Below are positions 36,500 through 47,467 of a stretch of DNA of 64,000 nt, piece after piece. The DNA is from Legionella maioricensis (GTDB taxonomy: Bacteria; Pseudomonadota; Gammaproteobacteria; Legionellales; Legionellaceae). A model generated the notes under the pieces. The model ran no database searches, was not told the origin of the DNA, and saw only the letters and a list, made by a program, of their open reading frames with translations. Positions within the stretch are counted from its first letter, which is position 1; the number at the start of each line of letters is the position of its first letter. The DNA is taken from the NCBI RefSeq assembly GCF_023618015.1, contig NZ_JAJKBJ010000001.1:372001-436000 (forward strand). Reading direction: 5' to 3'. Position numbers and translations under genes: made by a program.

Positions 36500-39476
36500 A
36501 TGATGGGTAAAAAAAAGAAACTAAGTAATCCATTTTCAACAGGTGGAGGTGGCTCACATTTTGAAGCCCATGTGCAGGCATCTTTCTCACATTTCTCAAT
36601 TTCAACAACAGTATCCTATGTGGGTCTGGCCAAGAGTTATTGATATTGTACAAACGTGGAGTCAGGATGCAGGAACTATTATTCTAGATAAGCTACCAGA
36701 AGATCTTCTTGAAGCTTTCAAACAAAAAGCTGTAATGAAAATGCCTGAGGAACCCATGTCTTTCCAAGAGAAATCTAAAACTGATTGGGCGATTCATGCA
36801 GATGCTACTTTCTTGGCATTGGTAATTCTTATTGGTGGTTGGAATGAAAAGAGTAAAAGCGACATAGAAGTATTAACTCAATTGCTTAGAATTGATTATG
36901 AGACTTGGTTGCAGAAGGCTCGAGAAATATTACATTTATCTGATAGCCCATTATCGCTCAAAAATGGCATTTGGAGCATTGTTAATAGAATAGAGCTTTG
37001 GAACTTGCTAAGTTCACGTATCCTGGATCGGGATCTCGATCTATTTAAATCCCTAGCTATTTGTGTTCTGAAAACACCGGATCCTTCCTTCGAGTTGCCT
37101 GCTGATGAGCGATATACCGCTAATATTCGCGGTAATGTGTTGGAATACTCCTACGTATTACGAAAAGGAATATCTGAAGGGCTGGCTCTATTGGGTAGTC
37201 AGCCCAACACATGTAGCAATTGTTCACAAGAAAAACCAGAAATTACCGCAACTCTCACTATTCGTGAAATCTTTACAGCTGCTGATTGGGTTGTTTGGGG
37301 CAGTCTTAACAACGTACTACCTATTCTTGCCGAAGCCGCCCCCAATGAATTTCTTAATATAGTTGAGAAGGCATTGCATTTATCACCATGCCCGTTTGAG
37401 CAACTTTTTGCTCAGGAAGGCAAGGGTATCACCGGAGAAAATTATTTAACAGGTCTCCTTTGGTCACTAGAAGGATTAGCCTGGAACGAGCAATACTTTA
37501 TTCAAGCTTGTGTTGTGCTTGGTGAACTTGCCAATAATGATCCTGGTGGTCAGTGGTCAAATCGACCTTCTAATTCTCTGATAACCATTTTACTTCCGTG
37601 GCTGCCTCAAACATTCGCAACTGTTGATAAGCGAAAGGTAGCCGTGAAGACGCTTCTTAAGGAATGGCCTGAGGTGGCTTGGAATCTAATTATTCATCTC
37701 CTGCCTGGCCAACGTCAGACTTCTTCTGGATCACATAAACCGATCTGGAGAAATACAGTTCCTGATGATTATACAAAAAATGTTACGCATCAGGAGTACT
37801 GGCAGCAGACATCATTTTATGCAGAGCTTGCTGTTCATGCTGCGGGTTATGATATTAAACGGCTTTCTAAGTTAATTGACCATTTTAGCAGTCTACCTGA
37901 CCCAGCATTCAATCAACTTATAGAAGTACTATCTTCGAATGACATTTCAGAACTACCTGAAGATAAAAGGCTTTTGCTTTGGGAGCCTCTTACAAAATTT
38001 ATAAACAAACATAAGCGCTATAATATAGGTGCACAATCTGCGTTTTCAGAGGATCGACTTACTTATATTGATAATGTTGCTAAACGTCTTGCGCCTACAA
38101 ATCCATTCAATTTGTATCACCATCTTTTCTCTGTCCGTGATTTTGATCTTTATGATGAGAACGGTGATTGGGACGAGCAACAGAATAGATTAAATGAGCG
38201 ACGAGACGCAGCCATCAAGGAAATTTTTCAGAAAAGTGATATTAAGACTGTTATACGATTTGCTGAAACAGCAGATTCGCCGGATCGCGTAGGTCATGCA
38301 CTTGGTAATATAGAGGATAAGATAATTGAAAACACCCTTATACCTCATTTTCTGAATACAACAAATGCCAATCATAAAGCATTGTTGAGAGGATTTATTT
38401 TGAGAAAACACCACAGCAATGGTTGGAACTGGTGCGATAGCATTAATAAGTCAGGGTGGACGCCAGAGCAAATTGGGGTTTTTTTGACTTTTTTGCCATT
38501 CAGCAAAGAGACATGGGATCGTGTATCAATTTGGCTGAAAAAACACCAAGAAGAATATTGGTCTCGCGTCGGTGCGAATGCCTATCAGACTGATGTCAAT
38601 CTTGGAATAGCTATTGATAAGCTCATTGATTTTGGTAGACCTCATTCAGCGATTGGTTGCTTACATAGAATGCTTTATGCCAAGATGCCCATTGATGTTA
38701 AACAATGCGTTAAAGTATTGCTTTTAGTACCTTCTTCTAATGAGCCATCCTACTTTAGGGATGAAAATGACATTGTTGAACTGATCAAATATCTACAGTC
38801 CGAACCTTCAGTTGATCAAGATGATCTTTTTAAAGTTGAATGGGCATATCTTCCATTGCTGGACGGCCACATGGGAACTGAGCCTAAACTTCTTGAGAAT
38901 AGACTTGCGATTGACCCTGAATTTTTTTGTGAAGTAATTCAACTTGTATATCATTCTAAAAAAGAATGTAAAACACCGAAAGAACCATCTGAAGAATCAA
39001 AGAATATTGCGATGAATGCTTGGCAATTATTACACAACTGGAGGACACCTCCTGGTTTACATGAGGATGGGGAATTTATTGCAGAGCATTTCAACAAATG
39101 GCTTGAACAGGTAAAAAATCTTTCTATTGAATCGGGGCACTTGGACTCAGCTTTCTCCAATATTGGTGAAGTTTTAATTTACGCCCCAGCTGATCCAAAT
39201 GGATTGTGGATCCATCACACAGTAGCAGCAGCTTTGAATGACCGTGAGGCCAATGATATGCGCACTGGTTTTAAGACGCGGATATATAACTCACGAGGTG
39301 TTCATTGTGTTGATCCAACTGGTAAACCAGAAAAAGAGTTAGCTGAAGATTTTCGTTGCAAAGCAGATACAGTGGAAAATGAAGGATTTCAGCGGTTTGC
39401 TGTAACGTTAAGAGAGTTGGCTAATGAGTATGAGCGAGAGGCTGAACGTATTATTGCTCAATACTCTCCAGAATAA
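36500..39476 (+). pseudogene. Internally deleted large Avs/STAND-like gene
   Basis: ATG 36500 (with GAGG upstream) opens a frame whose first 29 residues, MMGKKKKLSNPFSTGGGG then HFEAHVQASF, match my recollection of the N-terminus of very large (over 1,500 aa) putative nuclease-NTPase defence proteins. That frame stops at 36643. A different frame, open from 36543 to 39476, carries about 960 residues (from about 36582) of an intact-looking C-terminal helical-repeat region (QYPMWVWPRVIDIV to AERIIAQYSPE). The nuclease and NTPase core is missing, with the junction out of frame near 36,575-36,600. The C-terminal part might still be translated alone from an internal start. Confidence 0.6.
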
Positions 39477-39552
39477 AGAATGAGAAATGTTAATCAAACC
39501 TGCAAGGATTATACACTTAGGGTTCGGCGGTTGACACCGAATCAAAGAAACA

Positions 39553-42500
39553 CTAAAGCTCCATTTCTACTTCATGCCTTATTTTTATGAATAATGATTT
39601 TTCATGGCTGAATGAGCCAGATTTTTCTAGCGCATGCTGGCTTTTGTTGTAAGTTTCAACCAATTGATTTAATTCACTTTTTTTTGAAATTATTGCAGCT
39701 TTGTCTCTAATAGAAATTAATTGGCTGTCGCTTAACTTTATGGATTTCATTTGTGCAAAATCGGCAATTGTTTTTGATAGTTCAATTGGCTTATCAACGG
39801 TTGATGAAATAGCTCCTATATCATTTTTCATTAGTTGTTTTTGGATTTCTGCAACCCCTTTGCTTAAATGAATATCGTTCCAGTCCGTTTTTTCTTTCCC
39901 ATGCAACCCATTGGGAAATACTGCTCTGGCACTTAAGTTATCTTGTTTAAAAGCATCAATTGATTTTTCGATAGCTTGTTGTGATTTAGCGAGTTCACCA
40001 TCATTATCTCCTGCAATAACGACTTCCTTTTGATTGAATTTCTTGATGATTGGAATTAAGTTCTTCATGTTTGACACACCAAAAGAACATAATACTGTGG
40101 CTTTGCTGTCCGCAAGTGCTATAGATGCTCCCGTTTCAAAGCCTTCGGCGATATAAAGGCAAGAGCCTTGCATTCCTTTTTGAATAACGCCACAACTGCC
40201 TTCTATGATTCCTTTGGATAGCTTTGGATTGTCCATGAATTTATTTTTACTGGCAGTTTGCTTGTCCAGGTAAATTCGTTGAACCCCTGTCAGCTCATTT
40301 TTCTCATTTCTTGCTGCAATGATTAATGCTGGGATTTTATTGACTTTATCTTCCAATAATCCTTGTTCATTGCAGTTTTTCCATTGAGAGCCAGTTGGCC
40401 AGAAGCGTATATCCATTTTATCAATGGATTCTATACCTCGATGTTGTTTTAGATATTTTTCGGCTAGTGTTCCTTTTGCTGGGATAGAACCATCCCAGAT
40501 GCTTTTTGCTGAAATTACTTTGTTCTTTTTTTCAAGATCACTTAATTTTTGTACCTCATTTTTACTTGGAGTGGGGGCTTTTATGAGCTTGGATGGCTCT
40601 TCTAATTGATTGATGCCTGCCATGGACACAGCTTGGGAGAGAGCTTCTTTAAAGGACAGGTTATCTCTTGCCATAATTGCTTGAATCGGTGCGCCGCCTA
40701 TCCCGTCACTAAAATCATGCCATAAGCCTTTGTCCTTGCCTTTCAAGCTTACAATTAAGCCGCCAGAATAACGTAATTCTCTGGAGTTTTGTGTTTTTGG
40801 CTCACCCCAGATTGCTTTATAGGTGGTTGCAGGGTCGACCATCAAGGCTTCATTAACAATTCTTGCATCCAAAAATTGTGCAGATTTTTGGATTTTTTGT
40901 AAGGCCGGATTGGTTGATTGTAATGGTTTTGGAGCAACCATTTCTGGCTTAAAATCATAGTTGCTTTCTAATTCCTTATTAATTGCTTTTACGGACGACA
41001 CATTCAAGGAATATTCTTGTAATGCTAATTGATACCCTTTGCCTTTTTCAATTTGCTTCATGTCACTAGAAAGGGATAACCAATTCTTTTTCCAAGCTGA
41101 TATTTCTTTTGCAGAACTAGAGTTTGTGACACTAGGAAATTGAGTTGATAGTGTGTGTACGACTTCATTTAGCTCTTTAATTTCACGTAATTTTATTTGG
41201 TGGTTGCTAGCCTGGGCTAACAGCTTTTCTTTGTTGCCTTTTTCATAGGATAAAATTGAATCAAGGTACTTTGAGTCTTTTAGTTGATGAGCCAATGCAT
41301 CACGTTTTGATGACTGAGTGATTGCTTCTGAAATCAGCTTGTTATTTTGCACCTTGCCATCGGCTTTATTAAGGTGAGCTTGCTGCCAAAGTTTGTATGC
41401 TTGAACGCTGGCTTTTTTGTAAGTCAGGAAGCATTGATAATCTTTTTTCTCAGAGGATGAAAGAGTAGAAAATCGTTCTTGTCTGTCGGTAACACGTAGA
41501 TATTTACTAAGGATTTTGGTTTCAAGATTTGCTTCCTTTATGAAAGGATAGTGACCAGCGATATCATTTTTAATCTCATTAATTACTGCAAGACGTGCTT
41601 TAAAATTAGACTTATTTGCCGAAAATTGCTTGATATTTTCCCGATACTGATGCTTTTCTTTCTGTGTTGTTAGCTTTGCTAAATCCAGCTTGAAATAGGA
41701 GGCTATTTCAAGCATGGCTTTATTGTGCATCAATTTATGGGCTAACTCATTACGAGCAGTGATTAACTCAATAGATTTTGGATTATCCCCCTTCCCTTCA
41801 CTGTTTTCAGCTTTTTTTAGACTTGTAGTCCAATTCTCTCTAAGCTCCAACTGTAACGCTTTATAGGCTTTGACATTATCGAATGCCAATCTTCCCTCGG
41901 CACTTAATCCATTGCGAAACAGCTTATCACTTTGCAAACGCGCATCTTTATGAATGGATAGCCACAACGATTCAGGCTTTTGGTTCAGTTCTTTTGCATG
42001 CGTTAAAACAAAAGAGTGTGATAACTTGGATTCTCTTTTAATTAAAGCTGCGAGTCGTTCTTTCTCTTCGCCTTGTGCGTTTAAATAGAGCGAAATATTG
42101 GTGCGTATTAAGTCCCTTGTTGCCTGCTTGCCAAGTGATTCCAGACGTAGCTGTGCTTTTTTAAATTCCTTGCCATACTCATGCTGTGGTAATCCAATCC
42201 GGTTTAGTTCTCCGATAGAAAAATGCTGTAAATAGGGTTTATAACGCTCCAGATCCCTACTAATTACAAAAGCTACTGCATTGCGTTTAGCAGACAGTTG
42301 TTGCAGAGCTTGTTTATTCTGATTTGAAATTCCATTATCCAACGATTGCGCGTTGATATGCTGACTTCGTTTAAGGATTTGTTGGTTTAAAGACACATAC
42401 TGCCTAACAGTAGAAAAATCCTGGCGTTCTGCTTTGGGTAGTGAATGAAATAATTTTGAGGTTTGAAAACGCAGGGCTTCACGCCGATAGGTACTAACAC

Positions 42501-45498
42501 CAAAACCCAAGCGTTCTTTGGCAAGGCGATACAGTTTAGGATCATTCACAATGGCAAACGCTATTTTTGTCGCTTTTCTATCTTGTCCTTGTTGTTTGCA
42601 TTGAACATAGGTTTCTACTGTCTGTTCCAAGCCCTGCCAGTCTTGTTCTTTCGATAATTTTTTTTCAATGGCATTTTGTAAGACCATGCTGTTTTTGTGC
42701 TCTTTAAAACGTGCTTCATGTGCTTTTAGGACTTCTGAATCAACCATATCCATTGAGGAGTACTTATCGTTGTTATTGGTAGTAATGGCTTTGACCAGGT
42801 GATCTTTATCGTCCGTGACTACTATCATTTCCCAAATACCTCGTGTTGTTTCCACGTAATAGTTTTGGATGGTTGATGCAAATCGGTTTTGGCTTTCAAT
42901 AAGTCCAAGACCTCTTTTTTTATCTTTGCCCTGGGTAGCATAGGTCGTGAGCACATAGCCATGATCAAGATGACGTAGTTCCTTTGCTCTGTGAGGTAAG
43001 TATAGGGTTTGATTGTCTTCTGTGGTGAGCTCTATTCCCTCTTTGGTGATTTGTTTGATGGTTGCCAATTCAGAATTGCGAATACCGTTGTGTTCAGAAT
43101 TGCGTTTCCATTGGATTTGATCACCGGCCATTAGACTCAACTGTTCCTGCCGATATACTTCGACTGGACGTTCCAGATCTTTATTTTCTGTTTTAAATTC
43201 AGGTAGTGAGGACAGTTTGAATTTGATGGTTTGATCATTTTCGAGCTTAAGGAGCAGCGTATTCTTTTGCTTGTTTGCGTTAGTAACTTGCCCAACAGTT
43301 AAATAATCTCCTGCTTTGATGTTATACCGTTTGATACTATGATTAAAACGAATGACATCGTTTTGACTATAATAAGCTGCATTTCGGAGCTTAATTCCGG
43401 TTAAATTGCGTTCTTTTAATATGGGTTGCAGATGCTCCTGTCCAGTTAGAGTTCCTTCGTTAATTAGGGCGTTTCGTAAAATCTGCGTTATATCCTGGCG
43501 GTTCTTGTGCGTTGGCGCAAAGCATAGTGTGTTTTGCCGTTCTTCTGGTGTTAGAGATAACCACTTGCTTGAAATATACTCAACTCGCTTTAGATAAGTA
43601 TCAAGCGTTTCAACATGGGTTAACTTATCAACTGCATCATAGATTTCACCTCTGCCAGCATGAATGGCCGATTCCCTCAATTCTGCGTCCTTCTGGCGAA
43701 GATTATCCGTCATAGCAACGGTTTTAATCCCATAATCCTGAACGACAGAGAATAATTTCCCGCTGGATGGTGATGGAAGTTGGGCTTTATCGCCAATGAT
43801 CTTTAGCTGTGTATTAAATTGTTCTGCGAGTTTAATAATTTTATGACCTTGGGGATTAGACAACATCGAAGCTTCATCAATTACAAATATGGTTTTACTT
43901 AAGTCCTGTTTTTGATTTTGTAATTGGCCTAACTCCCTTGCAAAGGTTGTGGCATTCAAACCACCTTTATTACGCAGTTCATTGGCAGCGGATGAGCCTG
44001 CCGTAATACCGCGTATTGCATATCCATGAAGGAATGCCAGTTCTCGGGTTAAACGCAACATGGTGGTTTTGCCAGTTCCAGCATACCCTTGAATGGCAAT
44101 AAATCGATCCGTTGAGGTTAAAAAGAGCGTCATGGCTTTTTTCTGTGAAGAAGATAAAGAAAACTGCATGTCTTGCTCTTTATCTTTTATAAAATCTCGA
44201 ACCGTTTGTTTGGAACAAATTGCCCCAACTGCACCCTTACCATTTTCTATGCTTTGAATTGCTTCACTCTCCATAGTCAGTTGCCAAGGCGTTGTCAACA
44301 ATGCTTTTTGAGTATAGGGATGCTTGGCTTCATATAGGTTTTGATTTTTAATATTTTCAGCAATCACTTTATCAATATATTTTTCATCAACTATGCTGTT
44401 ACTGGCTATGACATGCTTAAGTGCTTCTTTTTTTAACTCTCTTTGTTCAAATACCGCCTGTTGTTGACTGACCGATTCAATGGCAACATACACAGCTTCC
44501 CTGGCATGATTCATTTCGATGTTCTCTTTGCCATAAAAGCGCTCCACGATTGCTTCTTTTACGGTTTGAAACACTTTTTTTTGCTGTTTATAGGTTGCCT
44601 CTACCAATTGATGAGGATCAAAATTCAATTCATGGCATTCTCTGATGATGTCTTCTTTCCACTGCTCATGATCAATAATTTCTTTATCAGGCTTTGTTTT
44701 TTGAGCCGCCAAGGATGAAGCTTTTGCACCAGTCCATCCCTTTTCATCGAGCATTGAATCTATCGAACTACGCCGTTTTGAAAAATGAGCTAAAACCTCA
44801 TTAGGCACATCTTGAATTTCCCATAAACCATCGCCATCAGAAACCACTGTATAGCCTAACTCTTTGGTTAAGTTTGCTAATTTATTGCGAAATTTAAGCC
44901 CGCCATAAATATGATGCTTCATTATTTGCTCAACCACACCCCTATTAGCATCCATATCACTGGCAAGTGAGCGCCATTTCCCATCTGGGCACATTGTCAT
45001 GTTTAAGCTAACCAAGTGCCCATGTGAATTTGGATCATTAGCACGAGAACTTGGTTGGCGAAACGCTGCAATCACAAAATTCTGAGTATCAATGTACTCA
45101 ACTTTTCCATCAACTAATTGGCGTGCTTGGGAAAATTCTTCCTCCATTTGCTCAACAAACCATTCAAGGGCCTTATCAAATATATCACCCAGCCTTGGGT
45201 CAGCGCCGCTTTCAAGCAATATGGAAAAGGATTTAGGCGCAGTAATTGTCATATCAAAACCTGGGCGATGATGAATGCCGTCCTGATCAATTCGGCCAAG
45301 TTGGGTTCCATCAGGCAAGCTTCCTTTGAGAAGAGCCATCATTTGATCTTTTTCTAATGTTTGTCCGTGGATGCCAAGTACTTTGGCTCCGTCTCCTAAC
45401 CAACGCACGCTTTTGGAATCGTTAGCATAATAATTAACAACATCAAGATAATAAGATGCCGCTCCTTCGGCACTTTTTAATGGCTGAATACTTAACAT
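39553..45498 (-). CDS. traI: Conjugative relaxase-helicase TraI with C-terminal Toprim/primase-like domain
   Basis: 1,981 aa. MOBF (TrwC-type) relaxase about 1-300 with catalytic Tyr16/Tyr17 and Tyr23/Tyr24 and the His-hydrophobic metal motif NSHGHLVSLN (His159, His161). SF1 RecD-like helicase about 440-930: Walker A GYAGTGKTT (471-479), Walker B VIDEAS (DEAS 541-544), and the late motif GYVLTTYATQGKD. A long helical region (about 950-1480) follows. The C-terminus (about 1490-1860) holds GLWHDFSDGIGG, then a Toprim-like unit (YIAEGFETGASIAL; VVIAGDNDGE) of plasmid primase-like proteins. It nicks oriT, unwinds the transferred strand, and might prime it in the recipient. Last gene of the tra operon. 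Confidence 0.93.
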   Translation of the reverse strand: MLSIQPLKSAEGAASYYLDVVNYYANDSKSVRWLGDGAKVLGIHGQTLEKDQMMALLKGSLPDGTQLGRIDQDGIHHRPGFDMTITAPKSFSILLESGADPRLGDIFDKALEWFVEQMEEEFSQARQLVDGKVEYIDTQNFVIAAFRQPSSRANDPNSHGHLVSLNMTMCPDGKWRSLASDMDANRGVVEQIMKHHIYGGLKFRNKLANLTKELGYTVVSDGDGLWEIQDVPNEVLAHFSKRRSSIDSMLDEKGWTGAKASSLAAQKTKPDKEIIDHEQWKEDIIRECHELNFDPHQLVEATYKQQKKVFQTVKEAIVERFYGKENIEMNHAREAVYVAIESVSQQQAVFEQRELKKEALKHVIASNSIVDEKYIDKVIAENIKNQNLYEAKHPYTQKALLTTPWQLTMESEAIQSIENGKGAVGAICSKQTVRDFIKDKEQDMQFSLSSSQKKAMTLFLTSTDRFIAIQGYAGTGKTTMLRLTRELAFLHGYAIRGITAGSSAANELRNKGGLNATTFARELGQLQNQKQDLSKTIFVIDEASMLSNPQGHKIIKLAEQFNTQLKIIGDKAQLPSPSSGKLFSVVQDYGIKTVAMTDNLRQKDAELRESAIHAGRGEIYDAVDKLTHVETLDTYLKRVEYISSKWLSLTPEERQNTLCFAPTHKNRQDITQILRNALINEGTLTGQEHLQPILKERNLTGIKLRNAAYYSQNDVIRFNHSIKRYNIKAGDYLTVGQVTNANKQKNTLLLKLENDQTIKFKLSSLPEFKTENKDLERPVEVYRQEQLSLMAGDQIQWKRNSEHNGIRNSELATIKQITKEGIELTTEDNQTLYLPHRAKELRHLDHGYVLTTYATQGKDKKRGLGLIESQNRFASTIQNYYVETTRGIWEMIVVTDDKDHLVKAITTNNNDKYSSMDMVDSEVLKAHEARFKEHKNSMVLQNAIEKKLSKEQDWQGLEQTVETYVQCKQQGQDRKATKIAFAIVNDPKLYRLAKERLGFGVSTYRREALRFQTSKLFHSLPKAERQDFSTVRQYVSLNQQILKRSQHINAQSLDNGISNQNKQALQQLSAKRNAVAFVISRDLERYKPYLQHFSIGELNRIGLPQHEYGKEFKKAQLRLESLGKQATRDLIRTNISLYLNAQGEEKERLAALIKRESKLSHSFVLTHAKELNQKPESLWLSIHKDARLQSDKLFRNGLSAEGRLAFDNVKAYKALQLELRENWTTSLKKAENSEGKGDNPKSIELITARNELAHKLMHNKAMLEIASYFKLDLAKLTTQKEKHQYRENIKQFSANKSNFKARLAVINEIKNDIAGHYPFIKEANLETKILSKYLRVTDRQERFSTLSSSEKKDYQCFLTYKKASVQAYKLWQQAHLNKADGKVQNNKLISEAITQSSKRDALAHQLKDSKYLDSILSYEKGNKEKLLAQASNHQIKLREIKELNEVVHTLSTQFPSVTNSSSAKEISAWKKNWLSLSSDMKQIEKGKGYQLALQEYSLNVSSVKAINKELESNYDFKPEMVAPKPLQSTNPALQKIQKSAQFLDARIVNEALMVDPATTYKAIWGEPKTQNSRELRYSGGLIVSLKGKDKGLWHDFSDGIGGAPIQAIMARDNLSFKEALSQAVSMAGINQLEEPSKLIKAPTPSKNEVQKLSDLEKKNKVISAKSIWDGSIPAKGTLAEKYLKQHRGIESIDKMDIRFWPTGSQWKNCNEQGLLEDKVNKIPALIIAARNEKNELTGVQRIYLDKQTASKNKFMDNPKLSKGIIEGSCGVIQKGMQGSCLYIAEGFETGASIALADSKATVLCSFGVSNMKNLIPIIKKFNQKEVVIAGDNDGELAKSQQAIEKSIDAFKQDNLSARAVFPNGLHGKEKTDWNDIHLSKGVAEIQKQLMKNDIGAISSTVDKPIELSKTIADFAQMKSIKLSDSQLISIRDKAAIISKKSELNQLVETYNKSQHALEKSGSFSHEKSLFIKIRHEVEMEL

Positions 45499-45528
45499 AT
45501 TTCCTCCGCGACTTTGATTAAGCTGCTT

Positions 45529-47400
45529 TTATAGGAACTCAACATTCTCTTTTTCTTTTGTTTCAATTTTTACCGATTCTTTCTTTGGTGTTATTACCGC
45601 CACTAATGCCTCATCATGAGAGGCTGCCAGAAGAGGATCGCTGTAGGTGTCAACTAATTTTTCTATTTTTTGACGCAAGGGATCGGGATCAATGTCGCGC
45701 GCGATAAACTCTTCATGAATAAGTGGATAATCCACATAATCAAGCTTAACCTTTGCAGCAGGGAACTCCCCTTTGACGCGCAAATACCCTTGTAAGTCAT
45801 TAACCACCTGGATTTGAGTTGGTAACACCAGTTGCTTTTCTTTAATCTGCCGAGATACAGAAATCCCATCGCGCATAGTGTTTGCCCCATAACTAACTGA
45901 TTCATTCACTTCTTCAACTTCATAAGTACCAATATTACGAGAAGCATGCTCTGCATCAGTATGTTCAGGTAAGCGCAAAAATAAGCGGGTTGAACATAAG
46001 TTGGAAAGGGACGCAGCACCATCGTTACCATAGATAGTACGTAATTGGGATGCGCCGTGATGACCCAATAGGAAACAACCGCCAAATTTACGGCTTTCTG
46101 ATTTAACTGCGGCTAAAAAAGGTAAAGCATGCAAAGTAGCTAACTCATCTAAAATAAACCAAACTCTTCGGTTATCATTGGGAGCTAAACTTAAGAGCTC
46201 TTTGGTAGCGGTATTAATCCAGGCTGATATTAATGGCCTAATCGTTGGATGTTTGCGCCCATCAGAACTGACAAACAAACAAGAGTTGCTTTGGTCATTC
46301 AAAATCCAGTCACGAATCGAAAATATGTCACCATCATCTTTCAAATACAACAAGGACTTTAAATAGGTGGCCATTACAGTTTTTACGTTTAACGCAGTTT
46401 TTTGTACTTTATCCGATACCAGTGATTCAGATTCAGTATGACGTAATAAATGATGGATACGGCCTAAATCTGCCGTGAGCAAATATTGCAATAACATAAG
46501 GTTGGAGCGATTGGAATCATTTTTTAGTTCATTGGCTGTAGATACAAAAATCATACGCGCGGCTTTGATCCAGAAAGGATCCATGGTGTTATTAATAGGC
46601 ATTGGCATGATTGCCTCAGCCAGAGCTTCAAGATCAGCCTTATCTTCGCACTCTGCCCAGACATTCCAGGAATGGCCTCTGGTATCCAGAGGATTTAAAA
46701 TTACATCCTGATTTTCGCGATAAAAACGGGATAAATAAGTCCCTCCCTTATCATAAATAATGGCACGTTCACCCCTATCTCGAATCGTTGTTAATAGATT
46801 ACGAATAGCAACAGTTTTTCCAGAGCCTGTTGTACCCACTATTTGTATATGCTGAGTTTCAGAACCTAAAGGAAGTGACACCCGCCCAATCTTATAGGGA
46901 GAAATTCTTGTTGTTTTTTTAATACGTTTTTGTAAGGTTTCTTCATCAACTAGCTCACCACCACGAATGATTTTGGATTTACTTTGATTTTCTCCTCTTT
47001 TTTGTAGCCATTTAACCATAATAATCAACATCCCCATGGAGGCAAATAATGACTCCATCAGACTGTAAAATAGTGCTCGCTTTAGTTGATCTATAAATGT
47101 AATGACCATAGAGGCTTTTACAATTTGTGCCGAATACACCGGATAAGATTCACCTGTTGGCATACGTACTACTTGTTTCGCTTTGCTTTGTATTAGGACC
47201 ATTGCTTGGGCTTTAACCCACACTTGACCTATATAACGCTGATAAGTACTGGTATTAAAATAAAAAGTCATCACTGTGAAAGCAAAAAAAACTATGATCA
47301 TAGCAAGGCTAACTTTCTTACCTACTTGCGTGAACATGCGTACATTGTGTAAAAAGATTTGACCGCCGCGTATAAACAATTTTGTGGGATTTATAGCCAT
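45529..47400 (-). CDS. traD: Type IV coupling protein TraD
   Basis: 623 aa. Hexameric inner-membrane ATPase that hands the relaxosome to the secretion channel. Two N-terminal TM regions (about 25-50 and 105-130), then the RecA-like motor: Walker A VGTTGSGKTVA (about 190-200), Walker B WFILDELATL (about 395-404), and LGHHGASQL. The C-terminal tail is short and charged (ITPKKESVKIETKEKENVEFL cut here as ITPKKES), a possible relaxosome contact. GGAG precedes ATG 47400. Confidence 0.95.
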   Translation of the reverse strand: MAINPTKLFIRGGQIFLHNVRMFTQVGKKVSLAMIIVFFAFTVMTFYFNTSTYQRYIGQVWVKAQAMVLIQSKAKQVVRMPTGESYPVYSAQIVKASMVITFIDQLKRALFYSLMESLFASMGMLIIMVKWLQKRGENQSKSKIIRGGELVDEETLQKRIKKTTRISPYKIGRVSLPLGSETQHIQIVGTTGSGKTVAIRNLLTTIRDRGERAIIYDKGGTYLSRFYRENQDVILNPLDTRGHSWNVWAECEDKADLEALAEAIMPMPINNTMDPFWIKAARMIFVSTANELKNDSNRSNLMLLQYLLTADLGRIHHLLRHTESESLVSDKVQKTALNVKTVMATYLKSLLYLKDDGDIFSIRDWILNDQSNSCLFVSSDGRKHPTIRPLISAWINTATKELLSLAPNDNRRVWFILDELATLHALPFLAAVKSESRKFGGCFLLGHHGASQLRTIYGNDGAASLSNLCSTRLFLRLPEHTDAEHASRNIGTYEVEEVNESVSYGANTMRDGISVSRQIKEKQLVLPTQIQVVNDLQGYLRVKGEFPAAKVKLDYVDYPLIHEEFIARDIDPDPLRQKIEKLVDTYSDPLLAASHDEALVAVITPKKESVKIETKEKENVEFL

Positions 47401-47467
47401 AATTGACTCCGAATCAGTATAAAAAGAGTGAAAATCACGCTAGAATAATAAAAAAGGAGGAAATTCA

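Noticed and set aside
37105..37362. 85-codon plus-strand frame inside the defence remnant
   Set aside because: Shadow frame of the longer conserved-looking C-terminal region; no ribosome-binding site.
39477..39552. Terminator between the decayed defence gene and traI
   Set aside because: A short TTCGG/CCGAA pairing exists but it is weak and no T-run follows on either strand.
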